From Haemaphysalis longicornis (lineage: Eukaryota; Arthropoda; Arachnida; Ixodida; Ixodidae), in the NCBI GenBank assembly GCA_013339765.2, contig JABSTR010000956.1, forward strand, positions 62,001 to 126,000: 64,000 bases of DNA, read 5' to 3'. Of the stretch, positions 35,501 to 42,845 are shown one piece after another (the first letter of the stretch is position 1; every line of letters starts with the position of its first letter). The translations under genes and the position numbers were made by a program. Below the pieces are notes generated by a model. The model saw only the letters and a list, made by a program, of their open reading frames with translations, searched no databases and had not been told where the DNA came from.

Positions 35501-36879
35501 GGGAGCCACTAGAGACTTCAGTGAGGAAGGCAGCTCCAACGGCGAGTAGGGGGATGAACCGACACACCAGTAGGTGTGGGGGGCACTAGCATGTTGTGAA
35601 CAAAAAAAAAAAAAAAAACTGGGTTACACAATTTATTACAAGTTTCTACTTAAAAGGTAAGGTTTTGATAGCGCTTTGTTTACCATCTTTATTAAAAAAA
35701 ATCAGTTGCAACTTTTCCTTGCATAATGAACCCTTCCCCCGAATTCATGCCAAATTTTCTGAAAAGAAGTGGGTTCATTACGCGAGTAAATATGGTATTG
35801 TCTACATCAATGCAGACGGGGTGGGACAGGGATCAATAAACAAGACAAGTGCTCAACTTGGGTCCGCCAGTAGGAGGCACATGCAGAGGCCACGTGTAGC
35901 GTGTTGCAGGAGTCGGCATCACTGCTTCCCCCTCGCCCATGTTAGGCGAGGGCCGTAGCGAGTGTTGGTGCCTGGCAGCAGCATGCCTCCCTTGCTGGCC
36001 CTGTGCAGGAGTGGACCGGTGGGGGACATGTTTCGCCGCATGGACGACCACCGCTTTGCCACTGTGGTGGACCGGCCACTCTTCTTCTTTGTCCCGGGTG
36101 ACCGCCGCCTTCTGGGTGAGCCTTTTCTTCGGACTGCCTCTCTCTCCTCCGCTCCCTGTCCCAGCCCTGTGCAGCCTCTCCTTCTATGGCTGCGTCTGCT
36201 TGGCAGCTGTGCACACTGCCCTGGCGGCTCCATAGGGCAGCCCAAAAGGGTAGCTGCACCCAACGTTACTGGCCCAGATTTGGTGAAGAAGATGTCAGGA
36301 TGCCTCCTAGCGATAGCTGGCATTGTGCATTACTCAGAACTTTCTGCTGTTATGTCAGTGTTGATTGTTGTGGCCTCGAGGTGTTGGGAAAACACCAATG
36401 GTGGGGATCGGCCTGACAGCAGTCATTCTGGCATCAGCCCTGTGCCATGCCAGCAAACCGGGAGGGGTTCCTGCCTTGCATGATGTGTGCACTTGTTGGT
36501 AGCTGCATCGTTAGGAGGGCTCAAGCAGACGGAAGGCAGGAGGGCACAGTATTATGCCCCCCCCCCTCCTCCTCCTGCTGCAGAGGGTGCCAAGTTCTTC
36601 CGCTGCCAGAGTGACCCGGACACCATCCGGAGGAACTTCTTGGACGGCAAGGTGGCCCTGGTCAAGGTGAGCTGGTGGGAAGGGTGCCCAGAACCACCCC
36701 GAGCAGCGGCGGCCCTGTTGTGCCCTTGCAGCTGCTGCTGTCCAAGCGCAAGATGGCCAAGCGGGCCCTGGAGCGGCGGCACGGCAAGAAGGCCCACGGC
36801 AGCCAGCAGTGGCGGCTGGGCAAGCTGCGTCACGGCAGGAAGGGCGCCAAGTGAGCGGCCGGCACCACTCGCAAATAAA
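8334..36879 (+). CDS. NOL8: NOL8-like nucleolar protein gene, 3' part (9 exons)
   Basis: Nine exons can be joined: 8334-8519, 18871-18991, 19264-19363, 24444-24524, 25558-25741, 30750-30915, 36009-36115, 36584-36666 and 36732-36854. They encode about 384-398 residues that follow, in order, the C-terminal blocks I know from vertebrate NOL8: an acidic segment with a basic-R-I-V-F-A-D-S-E-D-E motif, F-x-G-R-x-G-Q-K, LELQSRFAADDRFRLSERF, R-F-D-P-T-K-E, an F-F-F block and a very basic C-terminus. NOL8 is a nucleolar protein linked to pre-rRNA/60S maturation. Its N-terminal RRM is not in the window. All introns are GT-AG. Phases agree except at the entry to exon 5. Family assignment is by remembered similarity, not a search. 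Confidence 0.8.
9402..9420 (-). repeat. Pentamer 3' tail of CR1-like LINE
   Basis: Four ATTCA units on the + strand (AATTG on the minus strand) directly follow a minus-strand AATAAA. Short tandem tails of this kind end CR1/L2-type elements. Confidence 0.7.
9957..12329 (-). pseudogene. CR1-like ORF2: endonuclease C-terminal part and reverse transcriptase
   Basis: This 790-residue open frame starts inside the AP endonuclease domain (GGDFNIN at residues 2-8, SDHLPI at 68-73). It continues through a linker to the RT: A-x-V-T-V-V-F-K-K-G-D near 348-356, NYRPISILP near 363-371, FRQNKSTELAL near 402, LDFTKAFD near 434-441, GVPQGSILGPFLF near 491-503 and the catalytic YADD at 522-525. The frame ends normally. 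The N-terminal half of the endonuclease lies in other frames upstream (12330-12760), so the ORF is broken at its 5' end only. The catalytic RT residues are intact. Confidence 0.85.
12330..12760 (-). pseudogene. CR1-like ORF2: endonuclease N-terminal part, two frameshifts
   Basis: The frame 12381-12680 encodes IIMFSETWFTSE, GGGVSMLVSNRL and CVCYRPPDSSAP. These are the E-T-W, G-G-G-V and Y-R-P-P motifs of LINE AP endonucleases. It breaks next to a run of T on the minus strand near 12385, the other frame resuming as ORF2. A second shift near 12700 separates it from FNCIHFNLQS, the first endonuclease strand. Confidence 0.75.
13225..13956 (-). pseudogene. CR1-like ORF1: coiled coil plus RRM-like RNA-binding protein
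   Basis: The start is placed at ATG 13956 (MAPTISDLRDELRQ), because the residues before it do not look like coding sequence. Residues 1-110 form a long heptad-type coiled coil. NKNIEIKGIEE and then EDIEVVHRVPSK mark an L1-ORF1-like RRM, followed by VFVNDHLCPILKRLLGMVVA. A 1-base shift near 13320 moves the frame: the continuation WKYVWSRGGKIYAKKSDDS ends about 13230. The unshifted frame stops at 13264 with an unrelated tail. Confidence 0.8.
14091..14152 (-). repeat. 62-bp 5' unit of CR1-like LINE, copy A
   Basis: Starts CTGCAAGGTTGAAAGG and ends GCTGCAAATAC. It is identical to 14327-14388, with a repeat offset of 236 bp. Confidence 0.8.
14327..14388 (-). repeat. 62-bp 5' unit of CR1-like LINE, copy B
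   Basis: Identical to 14091-14152. Together they suggest tandem 5' monomers ahead of ORF1. Confidence 0.8.
16617..16690 (+). repeat. Pogo/Tigger-like terminal fragment
   Basis: CAGTGGAACCTCGATAATAA after a TA is the kind of terminus carried by Tigger-type elements. The matching far end was not located. Confidence 0.45.
18871..18991 (+). CDS. NOL8: NOL8 exon 2 of window
   Basis: The acceptor is a CTG repeat ending CAG; the donor is GTGAGC. It encodes ALELQSRFAADDRFRLSERF and an acidic/glycine tail, leaving in phase 1. The Q-S-R-F-x-x-D-x-R-F-R core is the best-conserved part of the C-terminal half of NOL8. Confidence 0.85.
19264..19363 (+). CDS. NOL8: NOL8 exon 3 of window
   Basis: Phase 1 in, phase 2 out, donor GTGAGT. 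It encodes EPWDVAQERSRNLDILGDVL and G-P-A-A-R-G-N-R-P-L-F-K. It corresponds to the helical segment that precedes the conserved aspartate-proline block. Confidence 0.8.
20526..22211. mobile_element. TA-type inverted-repeat element
   Basis: The left end is CCATATTTTCCGCTGTATAA after TA (20524-20525). The right end, inverted, reads GTTTTCCGGTCTATAAGTCG. The phrases GTGCGACTTAT (left) and its complement recur inside both arms. It is interrupted by the 20937-22050 element; without it the unit is only about 570 bp, with no coding capacity. Confidence 0.6.
20937..22050. mobile_element. TTAA-flanked inverted-repeat element A
   Basis: The left end is AGGAGCCATGAAGAGAAAAT; the right end, inverted, is AGGAGCCATGAAGAGAAAAC. 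TTAA flanks both sides (20933-20936, 22051-22054). TTAA duplications are made by piggyBac and Kolobok-type transposases. No transposase frame is visible, so it would be non-autonomous. Confidence 0.75.
22340..23362 (-). mobile_element. Tigger/pogo-like remnant
   Basis: The right end (inverted) reads CAGTTAAACCTCGTTATGAC with TA beyond it (23363-23364), the terminus type of Tigger elements. It encloses the two transposase pieces below. The left end was not located. Confidence 0.55.
22366..22776 (-). pseudogene. Tigger-like transposase, internally deleted (HTH and C-terminus)
   Basis: The first minus frame (22594-22776) has GGKRKRKTITLEQKTAIIKA, the CENP-B-type N-terminal helix-turn-helix of pogo/Tigger transposases. 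After a break, another frame contains LSTIVSNQESIVSAV and then ALDAVDVLRHYFGK and RPIMDFFVAKSV before the stop at 22366. This is a C-terminal tail of the kind that ends Tigger proteins. The DDE catalytic core is missing. A minus-strand AATAAA lies 20 bp after the stop (22341-22346). Confidence 0.7.
24444..24524 (+). CDS. NOL8: NOL8 exon 4 of window
   Basis: Acceptor CTTGCAG, donor GTAAGC, phase 2 in and out. It encodes DASQLRFDPTKESAAKFELK and a P-P-G-K-P-P-R end. The D-P-T-K block matches the corresponding NOL8 segment. The next in-frame codon after the donor is a stop, so splicing at 24525 is required. Confidence 0.85.
24650..25144. repeat. Decayed repeat with pogo-like end
   Basis: The segment 24840-24990 resembles 26600-26780 (shared AAGCGGTCGCTxxAGCT and GCCTGTGACxTGCGG). 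The right end, inverted, reads CAGCTAAACCTCGAAGTAAC, a Tigger-type terminus. Nothing coding remains. Confidence 0.45.
25558..25741 (+). CDS. NOL8: NOL8 exon 5 of window, frame conflict at its start
   Basis: It encodes EEEEAAQEEPAAPAAPQVSG, then EQFYEVSSGLHDALASRAGA and AFSLAQMFAGQLEGHEDD, leaving in phase 1 (donor GTGGGT). The E-Q-F-Y-E-V segment corresponds to the E-M-Y-Y block of NOL8. Exon 4 leaves in phase 2, which makes the acceptor at 25557 read a lysine/arginine run and then stop. Either an acceptor at 25511 is used (exon 25512-25741, in frame, 15 extra residues), or one base is missing from this sequence near 25575-25585. Confidence 0.7.
26005..26012 (+). repeat. Left 8-bp target duplication of hAT-like element
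   Basis: CAAAAGAA; the partner at 27185-27192 is CAAAACAA (7 of 8 identical). Confidence 0.6.
26013..27184. mobile_element. hAT-like non-autonomous element
   Basis: The left end is TAGGCTTGTGCGAATATTCG; the right end, inverted, is TAGGCTTGTGCGAATAGTAA. GAATATTC/CGAATA motifs are repeated in both subterminal regions. 8-bp direct repeats flank it, the duplication length of hAT elements. Its middle (26600-27000) contains sequence shared with 17780-17900 and 24840-24990. No transposase is seen. Confidence 0.7.
27321..27382. repeat. Perfect 21-bp inverted repeat hairpin
   Basis: The arm 27321-27341 (GAATGATTGAAAGGTAGGTTG) is reproduced as its exact complement at 27362-27382, separated by a 20-base loop. 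It lies in a NOL8 intron. Confidence 0.9.
27383..28649. other. Intronic stretch, no gene recognised
   Basis: Contains pyrimidine runs and a poly(T) run at 28370-28386 beside pogo-like fragments (28400-28500). No coding signature was seen. Confidence 0.4.
28650..29350 (+). pseudogene. hAT-type transposase remnant with BED/CGGBP1-like finger
   Basis: The frame 28656-28859 has FNEYGGDLFCGAWARAVDYR, then E-S-I-I-D-E-H and S-S-R-H. This is a BED-type finger (C-x2-C...H-x-H) in which the second cysteine is a tryptophan. The next frame has SQVTIGGARHDIVLKFLDAL and NGRLVPGSD. Further on come SALMDETSDDRSKSVVNLLF and GHIVMKTLTTYG...GVMGYISD, like the D-E-T-x-D and following strands of hAT catalytic domains. 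At least three frame changes and several stops make it dead. Confidence 0.6.
29371..30749. other. Intronic stretch, no gene recognised
   Basis: GC-rich intron sequence with many short shadow ORFs. None carries a motif that I recognise. It ends at the exon 6 acceptor. Confidence 0.4.
30750..30915 (+). CDS. NOL8: NOL8 exon 6 of window
   Basis: Acceptor TCTGTGCAG, donor GTGAGT, phase 1 in, phase 2 out. It encodes GEEAGPLGRAEPPRRRQVRG, LSEAAAAFLGRDDSSGDDDQ and an H-G-T-L-Q-P-A-W end. The sequence is acidic and poorly conserved, like the corresponding linker in NOL8 proteins. Phase continuity with both neighbours is the main support. Confidence 0.7.
31610..32890 (+). mobile_element. Pogo-like element with HTH remnant
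   Basis: The termini are CAGTCTACGCTCGTTACAGC and, inverted, CAGTCTACGCCCGTTACAAT. TA flanks both ends (31608-31609, 32891-32892). An internal frame near 32005-32160 reads EHGEKQADISRTTDLSKQTV, a CENP-B/pogo-type helix-turn-helix. The catalytic part is missing. Two poly(T) runs (31926-31945, 32189-32210) suggest further small insertions. It is the same family as 2344-6080. Confidence 0.75.
32005..32160 (+). pseudogene. Pogo-type transposase helix-turn-helix remnant
   Basis: The + frame from about 32000 reads VINAVEHGEKQADISRTTDL, then S-K-Q-T-V-R-S-T-V-K-N-K. This is the spacing of a psq/CENP-B N-terminal DNA-binding fold. It is followed by a short basic segment and then leaves coding-like sequence. 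Confidence 0.6.
32891..33740. other. Intronic stretch, no gene recognised
   Basis: No motif recognised. It lies between two pogo-like elements. Confidence 0.35.
34226..34400 (+). pseudogene. Pogo/Tigger-like transposase N-terminus
   Basis: The frame reads MGECVSYSASFERKVGEPAL, then F-H-G-I-R-V-A-G-R-R-F-S and V-H-Y-W-R-K-Q-E-E-L. The order S-Y-x-x-x-F-K-x-K-V, a G-N-R-A-A-G-R-x-F-like turn and Y-W-R-K-Q is the N-terminal helix-turn-helix of Tigger/jerky-type proteins. A frameshift follows: VFRGPKKEVEEE continues in the next frame. Confidence 0.65.
34576..34812 (+). mobile_element. tRNA-headed SINE (Ruka-like), B box damaged
   Basis: The head TTAGCGGTGGCTGAGGCGTT and GCTGCTGAGCACGAGG resemble an A-box-bearing tRNA start. 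The body GATGGAGGCAAAAGGCAAAA and GATCCCCAGGTGGTCAAAAT is one I associate with abundant tick SINEs such as Ruka. The expected B box after GAGCACGAGG is missing: the sequence jumps directly to CCGCGGTGGCCGC. It sits inside the pogo-like transposase. Confidence 0.55.
35216..35549 (+). pseudogene. Pogo/Tigger-like transposase C-terminus
   Basis: The frame reads DLAVIPGGLTCVLGVAIDKR, LTPAGKMRRPSIDKLCRWML, a TGA (35394), then FELVGHSFKKTGICNSLDGI and EDDALWADDDQG before the stop at 35547. D-x-A-V-I-P-G-G-L-T, the tryptophan-rich helix and S-F-K-K-x-G-I-x-N-x-L-D-G are end-of-DDE blocks of Tigger-type transposases. There is one nonsense codon; the rest is in frame. Confidence 0.75.
36009..36115 (+). 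CDS. NOL8: NOL8 exon 7 of window
   Basis: Acceptor CCTGTGCAG, donor GTGAGC, phase 2 in, phase 1 out. It encodes SGPVGDMFRRMDDHRFATVV and DRPLFFFVPGDRRLLG. The F-F-F block matches the F-F-F-F-x-x-x-D-x-R-L motif near the end of NOL8. Confidence 0.85.
36584..36666 (+). CDS. NOL8: NOL8 exon 8 of window
   Basis: Acceptor CTGCTGCAG after a C/T-rich tract, donor GTGAGC, phase 1 in, phase 0 out. It encodes GAKFFRCQSDPDTIRRNFLD and G-K-V-A-L-V-K. The following intron is only 65 bp. Confidence 0.8.
36732..36854 (+). CDS. NOL8: NOL8 terminal exon
   Basis: Acceptor CCCTTGCAG, phase 0. It encodes LLLSKRKMAKRALERRHGKK, AHGSQQWRLGKLRHGRKGAK and a TGA stop at 36852. The strongly basic tail is the expected nucleolar-type C-terminus. 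Confidence 0.85.
   Translation: MLLSKRKMAKRALERRHGKKAHGSQQWRLGKLRHGRKGAK
36874..36879 (+). promoter_or_regulatory. NOL8 poly(A) signal
   Basis: AATAAA starts 20 bp after the stop codon, followed by a C/T- and G/T-rich stretch. This implies a very short 3' UTR. Confidence 0.75.
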
Positions 36880-38476
36880 CCGTGCTCCTCCCCTGGATCG
36901 TGCCACTGTGACACTGCCCTCCACCAACTACTCTGGCTCAAAGCTGCTCCGCAATATCCAACAGAGCAGTGCCACACTGGCAGCGCCATTTGAGAAGCGC
37001 GAACATTTCAGCGAAGCTGCTCATGGCTAGGGGGGCTTTGCCTCAAGGCGGCACAGCCAGCCTTGTTGGTGTGCAGTTAAGGGGGGAGGTGCACCATAGC
37101 ACAAGCCACTCACTGGCCTGCAGGGGTGGAACAGCTGCGCCATTGAGCGTCAAACTTGTTTGCCTGCGCCGTCCTGCGCCGAACCGTGTCCATTGCTCCA
37201 GACTCGTCTGTCAGTGCTGCACTGCACTGCATCGCCTGAATTGAGGCGCGAGATACGACCGCCACTATGCCCCGTGCCCGACAGCTTGGCTGAAGCATCT
37301 GTGTTTTCGGTTTCCAGGCAGTTCTGGCTTCGGTTTCATCAAGGCTATGAGCGGCTGTGGGAGTTGGCTTTTGCTTGTCTGCAAGGCCGCAGGCACTCCG
37401 TAGCTTGTGCACCTTTGCTTTGGATTTATTTGTGTTGCATTTGCGGGGTTTCGTTTGCCGGTGCCGCCGGATGCACCGCAATCGATGGAAAATGACCAAA
37501 AGTACGTGAAATGTTCTTCTGTCACATCGTAAACACATAGAATAATATTCGCACAAAAGGTTGCAGTTTATTGGAGGTGAACTTCAATTTAGTCGACCAT
37601 TTTTGAAGAGCCTATAACTGCATGTATTGAACAAACGGGGACCTAGGCACTTTGCTGTCGCTCGTTAATTCGGTTCGCTGTTGTTGTGAGCTAATTGCGC
37701 ATTTTCGCCTGTGAACTTTTGGGTTCGCTTTGCTTATGTGGAGGATGGTCCAGCATTAATTATGCCTCCTAACATGCTTTCATTGCTTATACTCTACAGT
37801 GTATGTTTGTTGACTCTTGCAACCCCGTGACGAGTTATGTTCTGCTTTGCCTGCACTGAAACTGCTCTCCGATAGAAAAGGTTCAAGCAAATGCCTTGTT
37901 TTACGGAATGCCGCCGTGAGTTCACTTGACACGAAGCGTGGCCTGTTACCTGATCCTCTTCGATTCCGCGTGTGAGGTTTACCCTTTGGACAGCGATAAC
38001 GCAGTGCGCTCGCTGGGGCCGAAGGCAGATGACTCCACCTGTTGAAAACTTCCGTTCTTGGTTCGGAGTACGTTCTAGTGACAGGTAGAACAGCTGATGC
38101 AGGAGGTAAACTGCTAGGTTGCTGGCACAGCAGCCTGTGCTAGCCCCCTGCTCCAGTCCTGCTCCAAAAGGCCCCTGTGGTTGCTCCAAGCCTGCTCCCA
38201 GGACTGCTCCCAAACCCATGTCTCCTGTTCCCCCCCTGCCAGCCTGCCTGCCTGCTTGTTCACGCGCTTGCTCACTTGACAGGCAGCGCATGCCGGGACA
38301 GGAACGTTCACGCTGCTGCCCAAGACAGAAAGGCACCGGTCCCTGCAATTTCTCTTCCCTTCTGTTGTTGTCGAGGGGAGGCTGCACTTTCCAAGTGTGT
38401 GCATCTGCATGGAGACTGGGCTCCAAGGTACTGTGTCCCGATTCTGTTGGTGTCGAATGACGTTGAGGAATGGCTA
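36880..38476. other. Intergenic, no gene recognised
   Basis: Several medium ORFs occur on both strands, including a 271-residue minus frame (37794-38609). None has a motif that I recognise or coding-like conservation that I can judge. Confidence 0.4.
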
Positions 38477-38694
38477 CCGTAAAATACCGAGCAAGCGCCC
38501 CCCCAAAACTTGTAGATAATTGGCTTAGAGATTGGGAGGGGGCCCTTATTCGGATCGGGCCCCAAATTAAAAATGGCGGCAATCGCGAGAAAGGCACTGT
38601 AGCCTTCATTATGAAAAATGTTTATTTATGAGTCGTGACACTTCTAGGCAATGCTAAAAACGTAAATTTTCACATTCACTTCAATCACTGTTAA

Positions 38695-40570
38695 GGGGAG
38701 ACGTGGGTCTTGAAATGAACTTTTTTATTAATTGGTCTGTGATAATGAAAATCACTGTGCATATGTATTTTGTCTTCCTCATTTCAAATATGTAATTAGT
38801 TTTCAAGTGGTATAATTATTTTTTGAGTTATAAAAAAACACTGGAGCCTAATTAAGTAATTTCTTACGGGCCTTTAAGGAACTTTTTATTCAATTTTTTT
38901 TAATAAATGGTATGGATGGTTAGCTTAAGACCTGCCATGCATGCTGAAGCTATGTATGTTCCTGTAAAGATAGTTGATTGGATAGAATTAGTCTAATTAT
39001 GCCAAGTACAGTTTCCTGAAAACTTAATGACCTCTAATTATTACTCATAACATTTATTTGAGGCAAAATGAGTTAAAATAGCATCAGCATGCATTTCATT
39101 TTATCCCGAATTCAACGGTATAACACTTGTAGAAATCCTTTGAAAAAAACTACCTCAAAACCCCGGTAAGGCAAGGCACATATGCAAAAAAAGGGAAGCT
39201 GAGAAAATCGCAGTTGAGGTTTTACAGTTTTATCTATTGAGCATATGAAAAAAAGAAAGGTTCTAGAATGTAGCTCGCGTTTCGCTCAACAGGAGCATAC
39301 CAAGTTTGCTTTAATCAGTTGGTGGAAAAATTATGAAATCATCTGTCTACAGATGGCACTTGGCAGAAAAACTGAACAAAAGCAAAGCCAGAATGTTGCT
39401 TCAATTTTTATGCTGTTGGCAGCGCGCCGTCTCTCTTTGGCGACTAGGGCTGAGGTGCCGAGCGTGCACCACAGTTGTAAACGTCTATTTTGTTATGTTA
39501 CTGCTTCATTTGTAGCAATCAAATCGGATTTGCATCGCGTGAAATGAGTTGCAGCGAAGGGGCTGGTAACGGAATGCCCGCCACTGTTCTGTAACGTGCA
39601 TGCGCTTGGCTAGGTGGGATAACCACGTTTTCGGTTTAATCTACTGGTATATCACGTCACAAACGCACATTGTGCGCAGTGCGAAACTTTATAATTCTCA
39701 AATCGTTTATCTATATGCTAACCTGCTGACGAGGAAGCGCGCGCCGGAGTGCGGGCCGAACCGCCGCAGCATCGTTGATAACAGAATGAACACACTTCCC
39801 TTGCGACGTCGGCATGCGGCATCCTCCACTTTATCATTTCTTTTCTTTATATTAGCTGCTGATCGAAAGATAGACGCACCTTAGTGCCCCCGCAGGCGTA
39901 ATCATATCGCTATGCTATCGTCTCGGCAGCCCGCGCGGGCGCTAAGCCTACCTCCGTCTCGGCGCCGTTCTCACGATAAGTCGTCGTCACAGGAGCAGAA
40001 AATCGTATTTCAGGCGCTTTTAATAATGCCTGTTCTTCCTTTCGGTTATCGATAGACTTCTTTACTTTATTTTTACGCCATGCGGGGCTTTTGCCGGTCC
40101 TCGCACAGACGAATACATGAGCCGTTGCCCTGTGATGAGAGTGCCGAGCAGACGACCCACGGCGCCCAGCCAATGAGGTTGCGCCCTGCGGTCACGTGCA
40201 GTCAGTAACCAATTAGGCGGCGCGATCCGTCTCTTTTCTATACCGGTTTTACTCGCAACCAACAGACGAAACGGAATGGTTCTGGCGGTGAATTGAAAAC
40301 GAAAAGACGCGCTTTCGAATGAGACCAAGATGGACGCCGTGGCGCATGTAGAACCCGAGGGGCGAGTCGTCGAAAAAATGCTATTTTCGTGTCGAATCTT
40401 GGCCGATTTTAGCGCGCGTCGGTGCTATAAATTGAATATGGCTCAAATACGTACTCCTGGGTCTGGATATTTTGCTAACCGGTAGAAAAATAGCTCTACT
40501 TTCCGAAAATGGCGATTTCTAAAAATCGATTTTTTGGCCAAATTTTGGATTCCAAGACCCGCGTCTCCCC
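38695..40570. mobile_element. TTAA-flanked inverted-repeat element B
   Basis: The left end is GGGGAGACGTGGGTCTTG; the right end, inverted, is GGGGAGACGCGGGTCTTG. TTAA is duplicated at 38691-38694 and 40571-40574. It is 1876 bp long with no recognisable transposase. The termini differ from TTAA element A at 20937. Confidence 0.8.
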
Positions 40571-40659
40571 TTAAATCCGCAAAACGATTCTTCAGAATTC
40601 GATCCCAAAATAAGGTTCAGGCCCTCGGTCTGCAGCTCGTCAGGGTCCTCGGGGACAAC

Positions 40660-40689
40660 GAAGTTTTGTTGCAGCAAAACTTCGTTATT
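40660..40689. repeat. 12-bp hairpin
   Basis: AACGAAGTTTTG pairs perfectly with CAAAACTTCGTT around a 6-base loop. AACGAAG-type words also occur in the pogo-like termini of this window. Confidence 0.75.
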
Positions 40690-40740
40690 TGAACATGCGA
40701 AGAAGTGAGGTGCACGTTTCTGCCATTTTTTCCGATGCCA

Positions 40741-40835
40741 GTCCACTACTTCTAGCGCCAGGTTTCGATCCCACGACTCCGCGGGCGGAACGCAAGGTAC
40801 GCGGCACTTTACCGACTGCTCCACGGAGCCGACAC
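40741..40835 (-). mobile_element. tRNA-derived SINE head
   Basis: The minus strand has an A-box-like TGGAGCAGTCGGT and a B-box-like GGGATCGAAACC about 45 bp apart. The 5' end (GGCTCCGTGG) cannot pair with the sequence after the B box (TGGCGC), so it is not a functional tRNA. It shares GATCGAAACCTGGCGC with the SINE at 53508. Confidence 0.65.
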
Positions 40836-42845
40836 AGAATGAAGGTTGCGCACGCGCTTATATCCTTGACTCATTCAACCGTCGGCCACAGGTGCGCCCT
40901 CTCCCCCGCGTCCTCCTCGCCTTTCTTCGCCGCGTTCGGTTCGCGTTCATGTGGTGGCGCGATTTCGGCGCTATGGCCTCGAGGACATACCGTGGCGCAC
41001 CTACGAGTGACGTCACTTGTAGGACGCCGAATCGTGTTGTCGTCTGCTACAACACATTTCCCGTGCGTAAGCGGAAGCGTGTTTTTTTTTTGTTGTGGCC
41101 ACCGTCTCGCCGCTCCTTGTGGATTTGATGCAAATACCAAAAAAGTTGTCTGTAAACCAAATAATTCGGGCAAGCAATCAGCGACTCGCTTGTTCCCGGC
41201 GACACCGCCGCGTTTAGGTAGTTGCTACCATCGCGACCCACAGCTCTTACATACGCAGCCAGCTAACGCCAAGGACGATGCAACTGATGCCGAGAAAAGT
41301 ACGCTGTGAATTCATTATGAAATCTTGTGACGGGACATGTGTGTGCAAGCAAACACCTTGTAACAGCACGGAAACGCGTCGCTCACTTTGATCTCACCGC
41401 GCGAACTGCTCGTATTGCCTGGTAAATGAAGGACGCGAGAACGGTGATCAGATTGCTTCGCCGCACATGCTTAAAAGTTGTTATGGTCTGCAGTTTGGCT
41501 TAATTAGTGCCTATTTCCCCTACGATGTTTTTATAGTCATGCCCGGATTTGATAAACGATCACTGCCGTAGCCTGTACTCTGCACGGCTGATGTTTATTT
41601 TTCGCGACTTGTCCGCAATGTATGAACGGTATGAACGCGAGTTTTTAACGCCTCGAGCGGGTTCGGACAAGACTATATTTAGTTTTCATTAGGTGCTCAG
41701 CGTGGTAATTTATAATTGCAGCGTGTTTTGTATGTGTACAGTAAGCCGGCAATTCTCAAGCATCAATTTCGAACTCGCGACTGCTCACAGAAGGCGAGGC
41801 TGCGTACGAGGGGAAACACGTCGTAAATGACTTCGGGTAATGGGGATATTTAGAATGGAGAACCGAGCGTTGGGGGCCCCCAAGAAGTGAGAGGAACCCA
41901 AACGCAACACCGCCGTGCGCGACGGGAGGGCCTTCGCCAGCAGCTCGCAGCCGGCTTCGGATGCACGTAATCGGATGTTGGGAACTTTAGGCTCGGCGTC
42001 GCAGCAGATATTTCCATCGCCGTTAGAGTTGCGAGTAACAGTCCCTAACAGAACGTTCCACCGCGCTGGGCACTCTGTAAGCGCGGTGATTTCCGTTGAA
42101 GCGATCGACGATCAAGATACCTGCACGGCCTCGGCCGATTCTTGCGCGCAAGCATAGGCATCCTTCGGCCGCTCGCCGCACCGTGCGTGAACGGGCCGGC
42201 GCTGCCGGGACCGACTCTGTGGCCGGTCGGCGTAAATCGCGGCAGATATTTGAGCATCGCTTTGAAAACCACAGCTGATCAGAATTTTTCATCACACTAA
42301 CATCCAGTTTCACCAATCTGGAACTTCTTTCCACGACTTGTGTGATTTTAAAAAGCGGCGACAAGTTGCTGCCGCGACCTGCGTCGGTTCGAGCCGCACC
42401 GTCGGCTGTGAGGGCAGGCACGGCGGGTGCGTGTGCTTCTGCGAGCAGTTAACGCTTCACGATTTCCTGCTTTATACATTTCTTGCAAACAAGGGAAATC
42501 TAGAAACTTCACTCGGCGATCGTCGGGGAAACAAGCCGCTGCCTACGCTTCGGTCGCATGCGTAATACACCACCACGCTCATGGTGTTTGCGGGAAAAAT
42601 CTACCACAGTTGATACGGTTATACAGTCCCCATTAGGTCGAACTGCGCTTGACGCACTGAAAATTAACTTCAACGAAGGAAATTAACACGAAAATACTTT
42701 TAGAACGCGCTTCCTAAGCGAAGTGTCACGCGCTGCAAGCCAACTACGCAGCAAGATAGGAACGGTGATCCTACAAGTGACGTCAAAACGATCGCAGCGC
42801 CGGCCTCTCCAGTGGTGGGCCTCGCGGCCAATAACCACTCTCTCG

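Larger units (their letters stand above)
33741..35795 (+). mobile_element. Pogo/Tigger-like element with decayed transposase
   Basis: The left end is CCGTATTTGCTCGCATAATA; the right end, inverted, is CCATATTTACTCGCGTAATG. TA follows the right end. It contains an N-terminal HTH (34226-34400) and a C-terminal transposase piece (35216-35549) on the + strand, separated by a SINE (34576-34812). Confidence 0.7.

Noticed and set aside
34797..35567. 256-residue minus ORF
   Set aside because: It is antisense to a decayed pogo-like transposase read on the + strand; its own sequence has no known motif.
37794..38609. 271-residue minus ORF just beyond NOL8
   Set aside because: Open but compositionally unlike a protein, with no motif and no splice or promoter context; kept only as a note.
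40741..40835. tRNA gene candidate on the minus strand
   Set aside because: A- and B-box-like motifs are present but the two ends cannot pair as an acceptor stem; a SINE head explains it better.
40689..41309. 206-residue + ORF inside the large TA element
   Set aside because: It overlaps a SINE head and GC-rich sequence; no transposase or other motif seen.
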